From assembly GCA_000697335.1 (NCBI GenBank), contig JNEM01009333.1, positions 1 through 10,296 on the forward strand: a stretch of 10,296 nt of DNA, read 5' to 3'. Made by a program: the position numbers and the translations under genes. The notes under the pieces were generated by a model that did no database searches, was not told where the DNA came from, and saw only the letters and a list, made by a program, of their open reading frames with translations. Each line of letters opens with the position of its first letter. Position 1 is the stretch's first letter. Shown here piece by piece: positions 1 through 8,819 of this stretch. The stretch comes from Conidiobolus incongruus B7586 (Eukaryota; Entomophthoromycota; Entomophthoromycetes; Entomophthorales; Conidiobolaceae).

Positions 1-303
1 AGCAATAGCTACTCTAGCTTTTTTTTAAGCTTTAGTTAAATTATAAGGTACCTATTTTACATTTTTATTTATTAATTTTAGTTTAAACTTTAAAATATAT
101 AAAATACTTGTAAGACTAATATTAAAGTGCTTAGATAATTCTCTAGCTGAAATAAAAAGCTGCTAAATTTTGAATAATTTTAGAGGGTTTATGATTAAGT
201 TTTACTGATACCAAAATAAAAAACTTTTGATGATCACTATTTGGTTTAAGCATGATTAAATTAAACAACCAATTTTAAAAAGTTAATTTTTTAATCAAAA
301 AAA

Positions 304-306
<3 letters not shown>

Positions 307-334
<28 letters not shown>
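307..334. repeat. (AT)14 microsatellite
   Basis: An uninterrupted AT dinucleotide run sits inside copy 1 of the direct duplication. The matching place in copy 2 carries a shorter run. Confidence 0.95.
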
Positions 335-340
<6 letters not shown>

Positions 341-549
341 TATATAATCTCCTATTAACTTTGTATATATTTATTTATTTCAAACTAATAATATGTTTGA
401 AAAATTGGAAATTAAAAAATTTCCCATTATTTCAAATTCAATGTAATATTATAATAAGGAACTTTTGATGATCATTATCTAATTTAAATATAATTAAATT
501 TAATTTTTAATTTTGAATTAAAAATATTTTGATATAAAAAATAATTATA

Positions 550-569
550 ATATATATATATATATATAT
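550..569. repeat. (AT)10 microsatellite
   Basis: An uninterrupted AT dinucleotide run sits inside copy 2 of the direct duplication, equivalent to the run at 307-334. Confidence 0.95.
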
Positions 570-701
570 TTGATTTTTTAAAACTAGAAATATATTTGAA
601 AAATCAAAAATCAAAAAATTTGCCATTTTTTTCTTTCTAAACTAATATTTTTTTGTAAACTTTATTTGTTAATGTTAATATTTAAATATAAGAATTTTTT
701 T

Positions 702-725
702 TCAATATTAAATAATTAATATTGA
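702..725. repeat. 9-bp inverted repeat, 6-nt loop
   Basis: TCAATATTA and TAATATTGA face each other around AATAAT. In DNA this AT-rich such a palindrome can arise by chance, and no function is assigned. Confidence 0.6.
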
Positions 726-1337
726 GGAATATTAAAAAATGAAAAATATTAATTTTTCTAGATATAATATTATTTCCATAATCTTATGATATACTTTCAA
801 ATTCTATATTTTCAAAATATAATATTAAAAAATATTACAATATATTTAACAAAATTTAAAATCAAATTAATTATAATTAATCTGAATTTTAAAAGAATTT
901 TTTTATATTTATTCATAAATTAGTTATAATCAATATGATATATAAATTAATAATATATTTAAATATTGTGATAATTTATTTAATTCCAAAACTCTAATAA
1001 ATACTCTCTTTAATTTTTTTCTATATTTTAATAAATAATTAATATTTTTTAAAATATATCTATATTTAATAATCAACAAAATATTTTAATAATAAAATAA
1101 TAGAACTAAATTAAGTTTAGCTCTCAAAGCATATAAAAATTAACTTGGATATAGATTATGATTATATTATTTAGTCAATATTTAAATTTTAGTATTTAAT
1201 AAGTTTTTAATATTATATATATATTTATCAAATTATTTATTTAATACTTTGATAAATTACTCAATATGTTATTAATGTCTTATATTACCCCACAAGTTAT
1301 ATAATATATTGATAATATGTATTAAGTTATAACAGAC

Positions 1338-1379
1338 AAGTTCTTGAAGTTCTTGCTATATTTTATTTATATACTTGTC
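1338..1379. repeat. Tandem AAGTTCTTG pair with flanking inverted repeat
   Basis: AAGTTCTTG is repeated twice without a gap (1338-1346 and 1347-1355). GACAAGT (1335-1341) is also the reverse complement of ACTTGTC (1373-1379). These are short repeats with no assigned role. Confidence 0.6.
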
Positions 1380-1646
1380 ATTCAATTATCTATCAATTTT
1401 AATGTACATTTTATACCAAATTCTGTATTTAATTCAATTTTATCTTTATCGACTACTCTGATTTGATTAATAAAGTTGGTTCTTATTTTTCTCTCTTATA
1501 ATTAACTATCTCATCATTATTTAATCACTATTTAATCCATTATATTAAGGTTATTCTTATCAATAATTACTTGTATTTAATATTATTTACTATTGCGAAG
1601 TACTTATAATCATCAAATAAAGCCATTATATTATTAATCGGAATTT

Positions 1647-1673
1647 GAGCTATTTGAGCTAATAGAGCTATTT
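1647..1673 (+). repeat. Three tandem 9-bp units (GAGCTATTT type)
   Basis: The units are GAGCTATTT, GAGCTAATA and GAGCTATTT, laid end to end. The unit length is a multiple of three and the plus frame stays open for about 20 codons (1638-1697, stop at 1698-1700), but no protein family is recognised and there is no start codon. It is best treated as a small tandem duplication. Confidence 0.7.
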
Positions 1674-2949
1674 CTTATCTTTAAATATTCCTTTGCTCTG
1701 TAATTTACACTCTATCAATAATGCTACTATTGCAGTTTACCACAAAAGCAATAATTGGATAATTTCTAGACAAATAAAGTAATAATATATTAATTTGTGT
1801 TTATATTTATAATAGAATAATTTTCTCATAATGTTTATTTTAACAGTATATTTTAAATATATGACAAGTCGGTAATACATTAAATATTATCATTAAGTAT
1901 ATCTTTAAAATATATCCAGATTATTTAAAAAATATTTTTATATATACATATAACTTCAGAAACTTTGAGAAAATACTAATATTATATCAAATTAGATTTT
2001 ATGCATTGTTTTTATTTAAGTATGATTTTGTTAGAAATATTATTTTGAATTTTTTGGTAAATTATTTAAAATCATCATATAATAATTTTACCTAATAAAT
2101 GATTAAAAAATTACCTGAACTTTAAATATATTTTGTAATATATATTCTTGAGTATCTCAATAAATTTCATTTATTCATTTGTCAATCTGTATTTTAAGAA
2201 TAAATTGTTATTAAAAATAAATCATTTATATATTATATCAAATTAAAACCTTGCAATTAATTTATAAATTTATTAAAATTTAGAAAAATATAACTCATTT
2301 ATATTTCAATTATTGATATTATTACATATTTTGAATTCTAGCTTTTATTAAGAAATAATATTAGAAATTTCAGAACTTGATTACAACTAGTAATTGAATT
2401 TCCACTTTGAAAAATCATCAATATATATATGTCAACTAGATTAAATCATAGGTGTGCTCAATTTGAGTCAGTTTTGTTTATATAAGCAATATGTTAATTC
2501 TTTGAAATAATTAGAGAAAATGTATCAATGTATATAATATAATATAATAATAATAAAAGAGTTATTTTTTGATTATAAGGATTGAAGGTCGAAAGTGATT
2601 TTAGAAAATATTTTAATGGATATTATTTTATGAATATTCAAATACTAGTTTGTTTGCCTTTCAAAAGACATAATATATCAATTACATTTTGTATACAAAT
2701 TATTAAATTATGAATAATATTACTCATAACGTTTGAAAGCTATTCAAATATTATCAATTTTATTTTTTGTTATAATTCTAAATATTTCATCATATTTATA
2801 AATATAATATCAATTGATTGAAAGTTTTCAATACAGGGTTGATTATTATAATTCGAAGTAAATTAAAAATTAACTAATTACTATATTCGGTAGAGTACTA
2901 AGTATAATGGAAATAAAGTAGAAATCATATCTGCTAAATTTTTCGAAAT

Positions 2950-2988
2950 AAACCTGTAATTTCAAATTTCTAATATCGATACAGGTTT
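2950..2988. repeat. Perfect 9-bp inverted repeat, 21-nt spacer
   Basis: AAACCTGTA (2950-2958) and TACAGGTTT (2980-2988) are exact reverse complements and are less AT-rich than the surroundings. The repeat could form a stem-loop in RNA. No neighbouring gene is visible, so it could be chance or the remains of element ends. Confidence 0.5.
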
Positions 2989-4458
2989 TAGTATACAAAG
3001 TATGCAGTGTGATCCATTTTATGGTCATTTGATTAAAAGCGGTAGAATAGATCTAAAGTTTTCGTTAAAAGGATTTGAAAGTATGTAAATATTTATTAAA
3101 ACAAACCGATAAAAGTAATTATTGTTCAAGGTCATACAAAATTCATTAATAGATATTATCTTTTATATTGATCATTTTACCCGAAATTATTCCTTTTACA
3201 TCACTCAATAATTTTTTAAAAAGAATAGAGGCTGAGGGCTCGATTATGTCCGTTTATGTATGAATGAATGACTTGGAATAACATATGACTGGATGAATTA
3301 TTTTATACTTGAAAATCATATGACTAATTCATTATTAAATAGGGTCTGATTATTTGATATAATATATCCAACGCATTCAAAATGATCAAAATGAAAATGC
3401 GATTCAAGTGGCTTAAATACCATTTTAATAGATAATTGCTTTTGTCCTTATCATTAGAAGAATTAAGGAATATTTTAGGGTTAATGTGCTGTTGTACAAA
3501 TATTTAGTACTCGTGGTAGATGAAATCATATAGTTTGTAATTAATATTAATGAATCGATCGTAAAGTATCGATTGGTTGCATTATAAGAACAAAATCAAT
3601 TCATAATACATTTCACTAAAAAAGCATAAGTAACAATATATATTTAAAAATAGAAATTTAGTTAATAGATAAATATTTGATGTAAAAAAGAAGATTTTAT
3701 AATGCTCATCTAATCAAAATCATAGTTTTAATTTTGAAATCGTATCTTTGAATTGATACTTTTAAATTATAAAAATAGCCAACCTATGATAAAAGGAAAT
3801 TTCATAATGAAAATATATCATTTATCAAGTTTAATTATATTATTTTTCATGATGAAAATAGGTGGTTAATGGAATTCAATAAATTTTCTATCAATTTTTA
3901 ATAGTGTACCTTAAACACGTTAAAATCCACGAATTTTATCAAATTTAATCATTATTGAATAAGATTTTAATTTTGAATCATATTTTCAGAATTTACGAAA
4001 CTAGGCTGCATAAAGCAAAGTTGGCTAAATTTTTTCATGTTTGATGGTTCTATTTTATTATGGTTTGATTTTTTAAAATTTGACTACAATTGGAAAACTT
4101 ATAGAATTAATTGAAAGTTATGGTTATAAAGGATATTTTAATATTAAATAATTAAAAAATAAATATAAGCCCAATAGCTAAACTAATATCAAGATATTAT
4201 CAGTCTATTTATCATAGATCGAATTATTCAAATAATTGAAAAAATTGGAATATTGGTCGCAATTAGGTGCCATATTTTGTAAAATTAATGGTTTCAAAGG
4301 TATCAAATACTAATTATAAAGAGTTTAACAGGATTTATAGATCTGATGATGATTTATTAATACTACTGCATTAATATTGTGATACGATGGTAGTCTATAC
4401 TGACAAAACTTTTAATTTTATAATATTTGAAAAATTATATATTCTGAATTAAAAATAT

Positions 4459-4523
4459 AATAGTTAAATAATAACATTAAAACCAGTATTAAAAATTTAC
4501 AATAGTAATTAAATAATAACATT
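4459..4523 (+). repeat. Imperfect direct repeat of about 20 bp
   Basis: AATAGTTAAATAATAACATT (4459-4478) recurs at 4501-4523 with a three-base insertion after AATAGT. It is a local duplication in non-coding DNA with no assigned function. Confidence 0.6.
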
Positions 4524-4932
4524 TTCATTTTTGAAGTATATCTAATATTCACTAAAAATTGACAACTATTCACTTTATTGTGATTGTAATATACAATTAA
4601 TCAGTTATACTAACATTGAAATTGAATTGTTTATGATCTATCATAGAAAAAATTGAAAAAGGCAATTCAAAATTCAAATGAATTATTATGCGCTTGTTAT
4701 TTAATTCACGCTTTTTTCTATTTTGGATGATCTCCTTATTTATGCCAAAAGAAAATTTAAAAAAAAATTGAATTAATCAAGTGAGAATTAAAAAACTGCT
4801 AATTTGAGAAAATAGGGGCATGAAGGATCAAATGCTAACTATACAAATTTTTATACTTTAAAAAGAGTATATTGTTTCATTTGGAAAAAGATAATTAAAA
4901 ATTTTGAAATTTTTAGTGTGACTAATATTCTT

Positions 4933-5017
4933 AATGGGAATAGTGTAATGGTTAAATATCAAATTACTAGAATCGGACTTTGAATACTCATGCATAGGTA
5001 GTACTCCTGATCCATTT
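4933..5017 (+). pseudogene. Degenerate tRNA-like segment, resembling tRNA-Gln(UUG)
   Basis: Several tRNA landmarks occur in the right order. TAGTGTAATGGTTA (4941-4954) closely matches the D-arm/A-box of tRNA-Gln. GGACTTTGAAT (4975-4985) matches the tRNA-Gln anticodon arm, with TTG at 4980-4982. GGTAGTACTCC (4997-5007) has 7 of the 10 fixed bases of the B-box GGTTCGANTCC and sits in a seven-base-loop arm. AATGGGA (4933-4939) can pair with TCCATT (5011-5016) as an acceptor, lacking one base. The span is 85 nt instead of about 72, with extra bases between the D-arm and the anticodon arm, and the anticodon stem no longer pairs. It is therefore a decayed tRNA or the head of a tRNA-derived SINE, not a working tRNA. 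No A-rich tail is evident. Confidence 0.4.
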
Positions 5018-5273
5018 TTCAAGGGTGTCACAGAAAATAATATGCTTATGTTTACATATTTCGCAATGCTGTAACGTATATTAACTGATAATTTTAAAAA
5101 ATTATAAGGATTATTTATATTGATTGATCTTTCATAAAACCGGAGCATATCCTCCATATCTTTTGCTTTATTTATTTTTCTGCTGGAATAGATTTAAACT
5201 CTAAAATATGTATAAGTACAATTACTTCATTAAATTATATAAATTGTTTAGATCATTGTTTAGCTTTTTAAGG

Positions 5274-5337
5274 TGATTAATTGATTATAACTAATATAAT
5301 ATATGCTGTATATATTATAACATCCTACAATTAATCA
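5274..5337. repeat. Nested inverted repeat (64 bp)
   Basis: An outer 10-bp stem, TGATTAATTG (5274-5283) with CAATTAATCA (5328-5337), encloses an inner 10-bp stem, TATAATATAT (5295-5304) with ATATATTATA (5310-5319), around a GCTGT loop. The arms between the two stems are unequal (11 and 8 nt). Two exact stems nested in one 64-base segment are less likely to be chance than one alone. It could be a cruciform-forming site or the relic of a very small foldback element. No clear target-site duplication flanks it. Confidence 0.55.
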
Positions 5338-5705
5338 TATATTCGGATATAGACTTATTTATATATTTGTTTAATGACTGAATAATAAAAATAATATTAT
5401 TTGAAAATTGATATAAGACAATATATTAACAATTTTGAATTTATTAATTTTTTTTCAAAAAAGCGGAAATATATTCTATAATATATAGCCAAAGCTTATC
5501 TAAATAAGGTATGATAGAACTTTAATAATAAACCTGTTGAATAATATATTGATCCATCAAAAATTTAAGAAATAATTTTTTTTCAAATAATCAACGTTAG
5601 AAATTTTATACTCCACATTAATTTTTAATTGTTTTTAGACTGCTCCACACTCCCTAAAATTTCATTTAACCTGACTGTGAATTAAAAGCAATTAATGACT
5701 TTGAT

Positions 5706-5725
5706 AACCATTAATTAAATTGGTT
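5706..5725. promoter_or_regulatory. Possible operator-like inverted repeat upstream of the TATA box
   Basis: AACCA (5706-5710) and TGGTT (5721-5725) are inverted around ten AT bases, ending nine bases before the TATA box. A GATAA core (5703-5707) overlaps it, and a C-rich patch (CTCCACACTCCC, about 5643-5654) lies further upstream in otherwise AT-rich DNA. These are plausible transcription-factor sites for the transporter gene, but their role is inferred from position only. Confidence 0.25.
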
Positions 5726-5734
5726 TTCCAGAAG

Positions 5735-5742
5735 TATAAATA
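5735..5742 (+). promoter_or_regulatory. TATA box of the transporter gene
   Basis: TATAAATA is followed about 20-30 bases later by a less AT-rich, pyrimidine-containing stretch (CTGCATTCTACCATCATCAAC region, 5751-5771) suitable as a transcription start. From there to 5908 there is no ATG, so ATG 5909 would be the first start codon in the message. TATA-like strings are common in this DNA, so the call rests on position and on the change in composition downstream. Confidence 0.5.
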
Positions 5743-5908
5743 TGCTTGATCTGCATTCTACCATCATCAACAATTTGTTGTTTTCATATATTTTTATCAT
5801 TTATTTGATTCCAATTAAAGGATTTGAATTATTCAATAGAATCTAATTTTATATTATCATACATCAAATAAAACATTTAGATTAAGTGATAATATTTCAT
5901 TAAAAGTA

Positions 5909-7597
5909 ATGACTGAAAAAGGTATTTAATCAAAAATGGTATATTCATTCATTTTAACTAAACCTTCTTTACACCGTTCAGGAGTCAATCAACAGGCGCC
6001 TACCAATACTGGTTCTCAGCCTAATTTCCTCTTACGCCTTGTTCAAAAACACTATCGTGAATCTGAATATATCCGCTCAGAAAAAACTTTGAAGCGTGAA
6101 GAATGGCTCTTACCTGGAGTCAAATTCAACCGTTGGTACAGTATGCCTGCTGCCCTCATTATTCAATTCTGCTGTGGCTCTCTGTACGCTTGGAGTGTTT
6201 TTAACAAGCCTATCGATACTCATATTTATGGCAGTGACCAAGCTATGGCTCCTATTACCTTCTATATTGCCGTTGGTTTGTTTGGTACTTCTGCTGCTAT
6301 TATGGGACCTTGGTTAGAACGTCATGGACCTGGTTTTGCTTGTGCTGTAGGAACAACTCTATTTTTCATTGGTAATCTTCTCACTGCACTTGCAACCTAC
6401 ACAAAGCAAATTTGGCTTGTATTCATTGGTTACGGTGTTGTTGGTGGCTATGGTCTTGGCCTTTGCTATATTTCTCCGGTATCCTGTTTACAAAAATGGT
6501 TCCCAGATCATCGTGGCCTAGCCTCAGGTTTGGCTGTATGTGGTTTCGGTGCTGGTTCCATCGCTGTTGGTAAAATTATTTTACCTTTAATTGAAGCCGT
6601 TGGCCTTCCATTGTCATTTGTTGTTTTCGGATGTGTTTACTTTATTCTTATGATTTTATGTGCTATGGTTTTAAGAATTCCTCCTCCTGGTTTCACTGTA
6701 GCTGCAAGAGTCGTTCCTTCTCCTCAAGTGAAGGAAGAAGGTGCTCCTGTCACTGACAATGATGTTGCCGCCAACCAAAATTCCTCAGACAGTTCTAAAG
6801 CTATCAAGTTGACTTTAATTGAATCATTGACATCAACTGAATTCCGCTTAATGTATATCATGTTCTTTGCCAACTCTATTTTTGGTTTAGTAGTCATTTC
6901 TCGCCTCTCCAATATGATCACTGATCTGTTCGACCGAAGCCCTGAAGAAGCCAGTACTATTGTTTCCATCAATGGTGGTGCCAATCTTGCCGGTCGTCTG
7001 ATTTTCTCTGTTGCTTCCGATTATTTGGGTAGAAAGAACTGTTATATCATTATGTTGACATGTCAAGTTATTATTCTTGGATGCTTTTCTACAATTACAA
7101 ACACCAAGACTTATTGGGCTTTCTTATTCACCATGTTCATCCTCACTGCTTCCTACGGAGGTGGTTTTGGTGTCATTCCAGCATTCTTAACTGATATGTT
7201 TGGTCCTAAGAATATTGGTGCATGCCATGGTGTAATTTTGACTGCTTGGTCTCTCGCTGGTGTCGGTGGTGGTCTTATTTTCACTGCTGTTTACAATGAT
7301 CTTACTCATGGACAATACACTAAAAAGCACCCTTGGGTATATAACAAGAACGTTTGGTGGATTTTTGGTATTGTACTTGTTGGATGGTGTGTTTTGTTCT
7401 TCTTAAGAACAACAGTCATTGATCGTTTGTTACCTAAAGTCCCTGGCGAAATTCTTAGATTCCGATTCTTTGGTACTATTTACAGATTACGTAAAGATGG
7501 AGGCCTCAGATTTGAAAAGGTCTCTAAAGCTCAGGAAGAAGCCGAATGGAGGGATTATCTCCAGTACCGTGTGGACAACTCTCCACCATCATACTAA
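5909..7597 (+). CDS. MFS transporter, OFA (oxalate/formate antiporter-like) family
   Basis: This is a predicted 12-helix membrane carrier, probably for a small organic anion such as a monocarboxylate; the substrate is not known from sequence. My preferred model joins exon 1 (5909-5921) to exon 2 (5982-7597) for 542 residues. Without splicing, ATG 5936 opens a 553-residue frame to the same TAA. In spliced numbering, a hydrophilic N-tail of about 56 residues precedes TM1 (57-77), TM2 (94-115), TM3 (122-142), TM4 (146-169), TM5 (182-206) and TM6 (214-236). A charged, Ser/Asn-rich cytosolic loop (239-289) leads to TM7 (291-312), TM8 (328-349), TM9 (357-376), TM10 (380-401), TM11 (414-441) and TM12 (462-480). 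Family marks are GPWLERHG (113-120), GYGLGLCYISP (160-170), WFPDHRG (177-183), SDYLGRK (350-356) and a tail with VPGEI...RFFG (491-502) and EAEW. TM11 has no Lys or Arg, whereas bacterial OxlT needs a TM11 lysine for oxalate, so oxalate exchange by that mechanism is doubtful. No signal peptide is expected. No partner gene lies nearby. Confidence 0.92.
5922..5981 (+). other. Probable 60-nt spliceosomal intron in the transporter gene
   Basis: The donor is AAG|GTATTT at 5921/5922 and the acceptor is CCGTTCAG|GAG at 5981/5982. A branch-like TTAAC/CTAAA lies at 5954-5962, followed by a pyrimidine-rich tract. The intron is AT-rich like non-coding DNA, while exon 2 at once shows coding composition. 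Removing it joins MTEK to GVNQQAP through a split glycine codon, in frame. Without splicing, ATG 5909 reads a six-codon frame stopping at 5927-5929, two codons before ATG 5936, so the alternative reading is a short upstream ORF. Length and signals suit fungal introns; GTATTT is a less common donor than GTATGT or GTAAGT. Confidence 0.65.
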
Positions 7598-7707
7598 TTT
7601 GTCTGTAACTATCTATGCTGATATAGATTGTATCGGAATGTAATTACATAATCATGCTCTTAAAATAATCACTGAATCTTTTCAATTAGCTACATAACAT
7701 TCAATAT

Positions 7708-7713
7708 AATAAA
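7708..7713 (+). terminator. Poly(A) signal of the transporter gene
   Basis: AATAAA lies 111 bases after the stop codon in a short AT-rich 3' stretch, a normal distance for a fungal 3' UTR. The motif is frequent by chance here, so the exact cleavage site is uncertain. If the message ends here, the GC-rich island that follows lies outside the gene. Confidence 0.4.
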
Positions 7714-7728
7714 ATTTATCTAGTACAA

Positions 7729-7860
7729 TCTATCGCCATCAATACCCTGTCAGCTCCTCACTTTTTCGCACTATCTTCCCAACCCGTGCTCAATCTGTGG
7801 GTTGACTAGTTCTTATTCCATTTAGTGTCGTCTCTAAAACAAGTTCAACCCCAATTACTC
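7729..7860. other. Unexplained GC-rich island downstream of the transporter
   Basis: By hand count 52 of 120 bases (7741-7860) are G or C, about 43%, similar to the coding region and far above the flanks. The plus strand is rich in C and poor in G, so the minus strand is purine-rich, as transcribed sense strands often are. Both strands show open stretches of only about 25-40 codons, none matching a protein I recognise. Three complementary segments, CAACCC (7780-7785), GGGTTGA (7799-7805) and TCAACCC (7845-7851), allow alternative hairpins. It could be a structured non-coding RNA, an unusual 3' UTR, or the remnant of a gene or mobile element. Confidence 0.5.
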
Positions 7861-8566
7861 ATTAAATTACCAGTATACAACATCTCCAATGTTCGTATTT
7901 CCTTCATATTTTATTAAAAAATCATTAGATAATTTTATATTTCTTGATTCAATTATGATTATCAAGGTTGAATCATATTTTTTCAACTCATCAATCATAT
8001 CTATCCATCATCATATTACTATTCAAAATTTCACTTGATATTCCAATCAATCCTATTAAGAACCTGAAATTTTGATTAATTTTACTCATATAATAAGATA
8101 TTTTCATATCCAAATAATTTTAGTAATCCCCATTTTAGGATCAGAACCTAATCAAATATTACTAATTTTATCTTATTGATAAATATTATATTATTTATTT
8201 ATTCAATATATCAATATTCCAAGATAAAATATAATGGTGATATATCACTAATAAACTGCATCATTTTTAAAATAAACTTTATTCAGCTATGAATAATATT
8301 ACAATTCTCATAAATTAAACACAATCTAAATAAATTAAAAATTCAATTTGTAAAATAAATAAATCATTTGTTTTAATTTTCCTTAAAATTTATGGAAATT
8401 TTATTCAAAGTTTATTTTTAATTAATTTCATTTATTTTGAAAAATGATTATGATAAATATAATATCTGAATTTTACTGAGATTTAGATATTTTTATTAAA
8501 CATAATTTTTTGGTGGATATTTTATTTTTTTTAACGGTTTTTTTATTGAAAATTAATATTTTTGAC

Positions 8567-8590
8567 TTATCAATTTATCAATTTATCAAT
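8567..8590 (+). repeat. Three tandem TTATCAAT units
   Basis: An exact 8-bp unit is repeated three times without interruption (8567-8574, 8575-8582, 8583-8590). It is a simple microsatellite-like array in non-coding DNA. Confidence 0.8.
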
Positions 8591-8789
8591 TATTCAAGCA
8601 TGATATCATATATATAGTCTGATTTTGTCAATCAAGCCCAAAATTTAGCAAAGTTCACAAAACTGATCAAAATAAAGCTTGCAAATAATGACATAAAGAG
8701 GATAGAACTTTGAAACAATGACATTTTTGTCAAAATCTCTGAGATTGATTAGATATAATAATTCATTTTAATATGGTGTAAATTCAGGT

Positions 8790-8819
8790 TTCCGCAGATA
8801 CTTCAAAAAATCAGCGGAG
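8790..8819. repeat. GC-containing stem-loop in a less AT-rich patch
   Basis: TCCGCAGAT (8791-8799) faces ATCAGCGGA (8810-8818) around a ten-base loop. Eight of nine positions pair, with one central A-A mismatch, plus an outer T-G pair. The surrounding 60 bases have about 40% G+C by hand count against about 15-20% nearby. No gene or terminator context explains it. Confidence 0.5.

Larger units (their letters stand above)
222..640 (+). repeat. Diverged direct duplication, two units of about 180-215 bp
   Basis: Two diverged copies lie head to tail. Copy 1 runs from about 222 to 436 and copy 2 from about 460 to 640. Both begin with AACTTTTGATGATCA (222 and 460), carry an (AT)n run in the middle, then share an AAACTA...TTTGAAAAAT block (382 and 581) and end with AAAAAATTT-CCATT. 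The offset shrinks from 238 to 199 across the unit, so the middle has lost or gained about 39 bases. Copy 1 keeps a GGAAATT/AATTTCC hairpin (407-424) that copy 2 has lost. No terminal inverted repeats or coding capacity are seen, so a transposon origin is not supported. Confidence 0.6.
1..5700. other. AT-rich gene-free upstream flank
   Basis: No convincing gene is visible on either strand across this stretch. Sequence is dominated by A/T runs and short TATA-type repeats, and stop codons interrupt all frames at short intervals. Slightly less AT-rich patches occur around 1690-1750 (about 33% G+C by hand count), 2880-3060, 3220-3300 and 4250-4400, but none gives a protein I recognise. They may be decayed genes or transposons. 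The repeats, the tRNA-like relic and the inverted repeats inside the stretch are listed separately. The contrast with the coding region (47% G+C over 6481-6540) is strong and typical of AT-rich fungal intergenic DNA. Confidence 0.8.

Noticed and set aside
2870-2960. Possible second tRNA-like segment (TCGGTAGAG and TTCGAA strings)
   Set aside because: The D-arm-like and T-loop-like strings are too far apart, the T-arm and anticodon arm do not fold, and no acceptor stem is found.
3282-3325. CATATGACT repeated twice, 35 bases apart
   Set aside because: There are only two short copies with no regular array, so it is neither a CRISPR nor a meaningful repeat.
4858-5157. 99-codon open frame on the minus strand
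   Set aside because: It has no recognisable domain, its composition is that of AT-rich non-coding DNA, and it overlaps the tRNA-like relic, whose landmarks read on the plus strand. A frame of this length is plausible by chance.
6096-6317. 73-codon plus-strand frame inside the transporter
   Set aside because: It is a shadow in another frame of the real gene; its hydrophobicity reflects the T-rich codons of TM1-TM2.
6724-6984. 86-codon minus-strand frame inside the transporter
   Set aside because: It lies antisense to the central loop and TM7-TM8 coding region and shows no domain.
7419-7643. 74-codon plus-strand frame overlapping the end of the transporter
   Set aside because: It is an out-of-frame shadow of the conserved C-terminal tail, which is clearly coded in the main frame to 7597.
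7835-7860. GTTCAACCCC string resembling a tRNA T-loop
   Set aside because: The flanking bases cannot form a five-pair T-stem and there is no A-box at the right distance.
8632-8724. 30-codon hydrophobic minus-strand peptide
   Set aside because: T-rich DNA yields hydrophobic frames by chance, and no promoter, homologue or conserved feature supports it.
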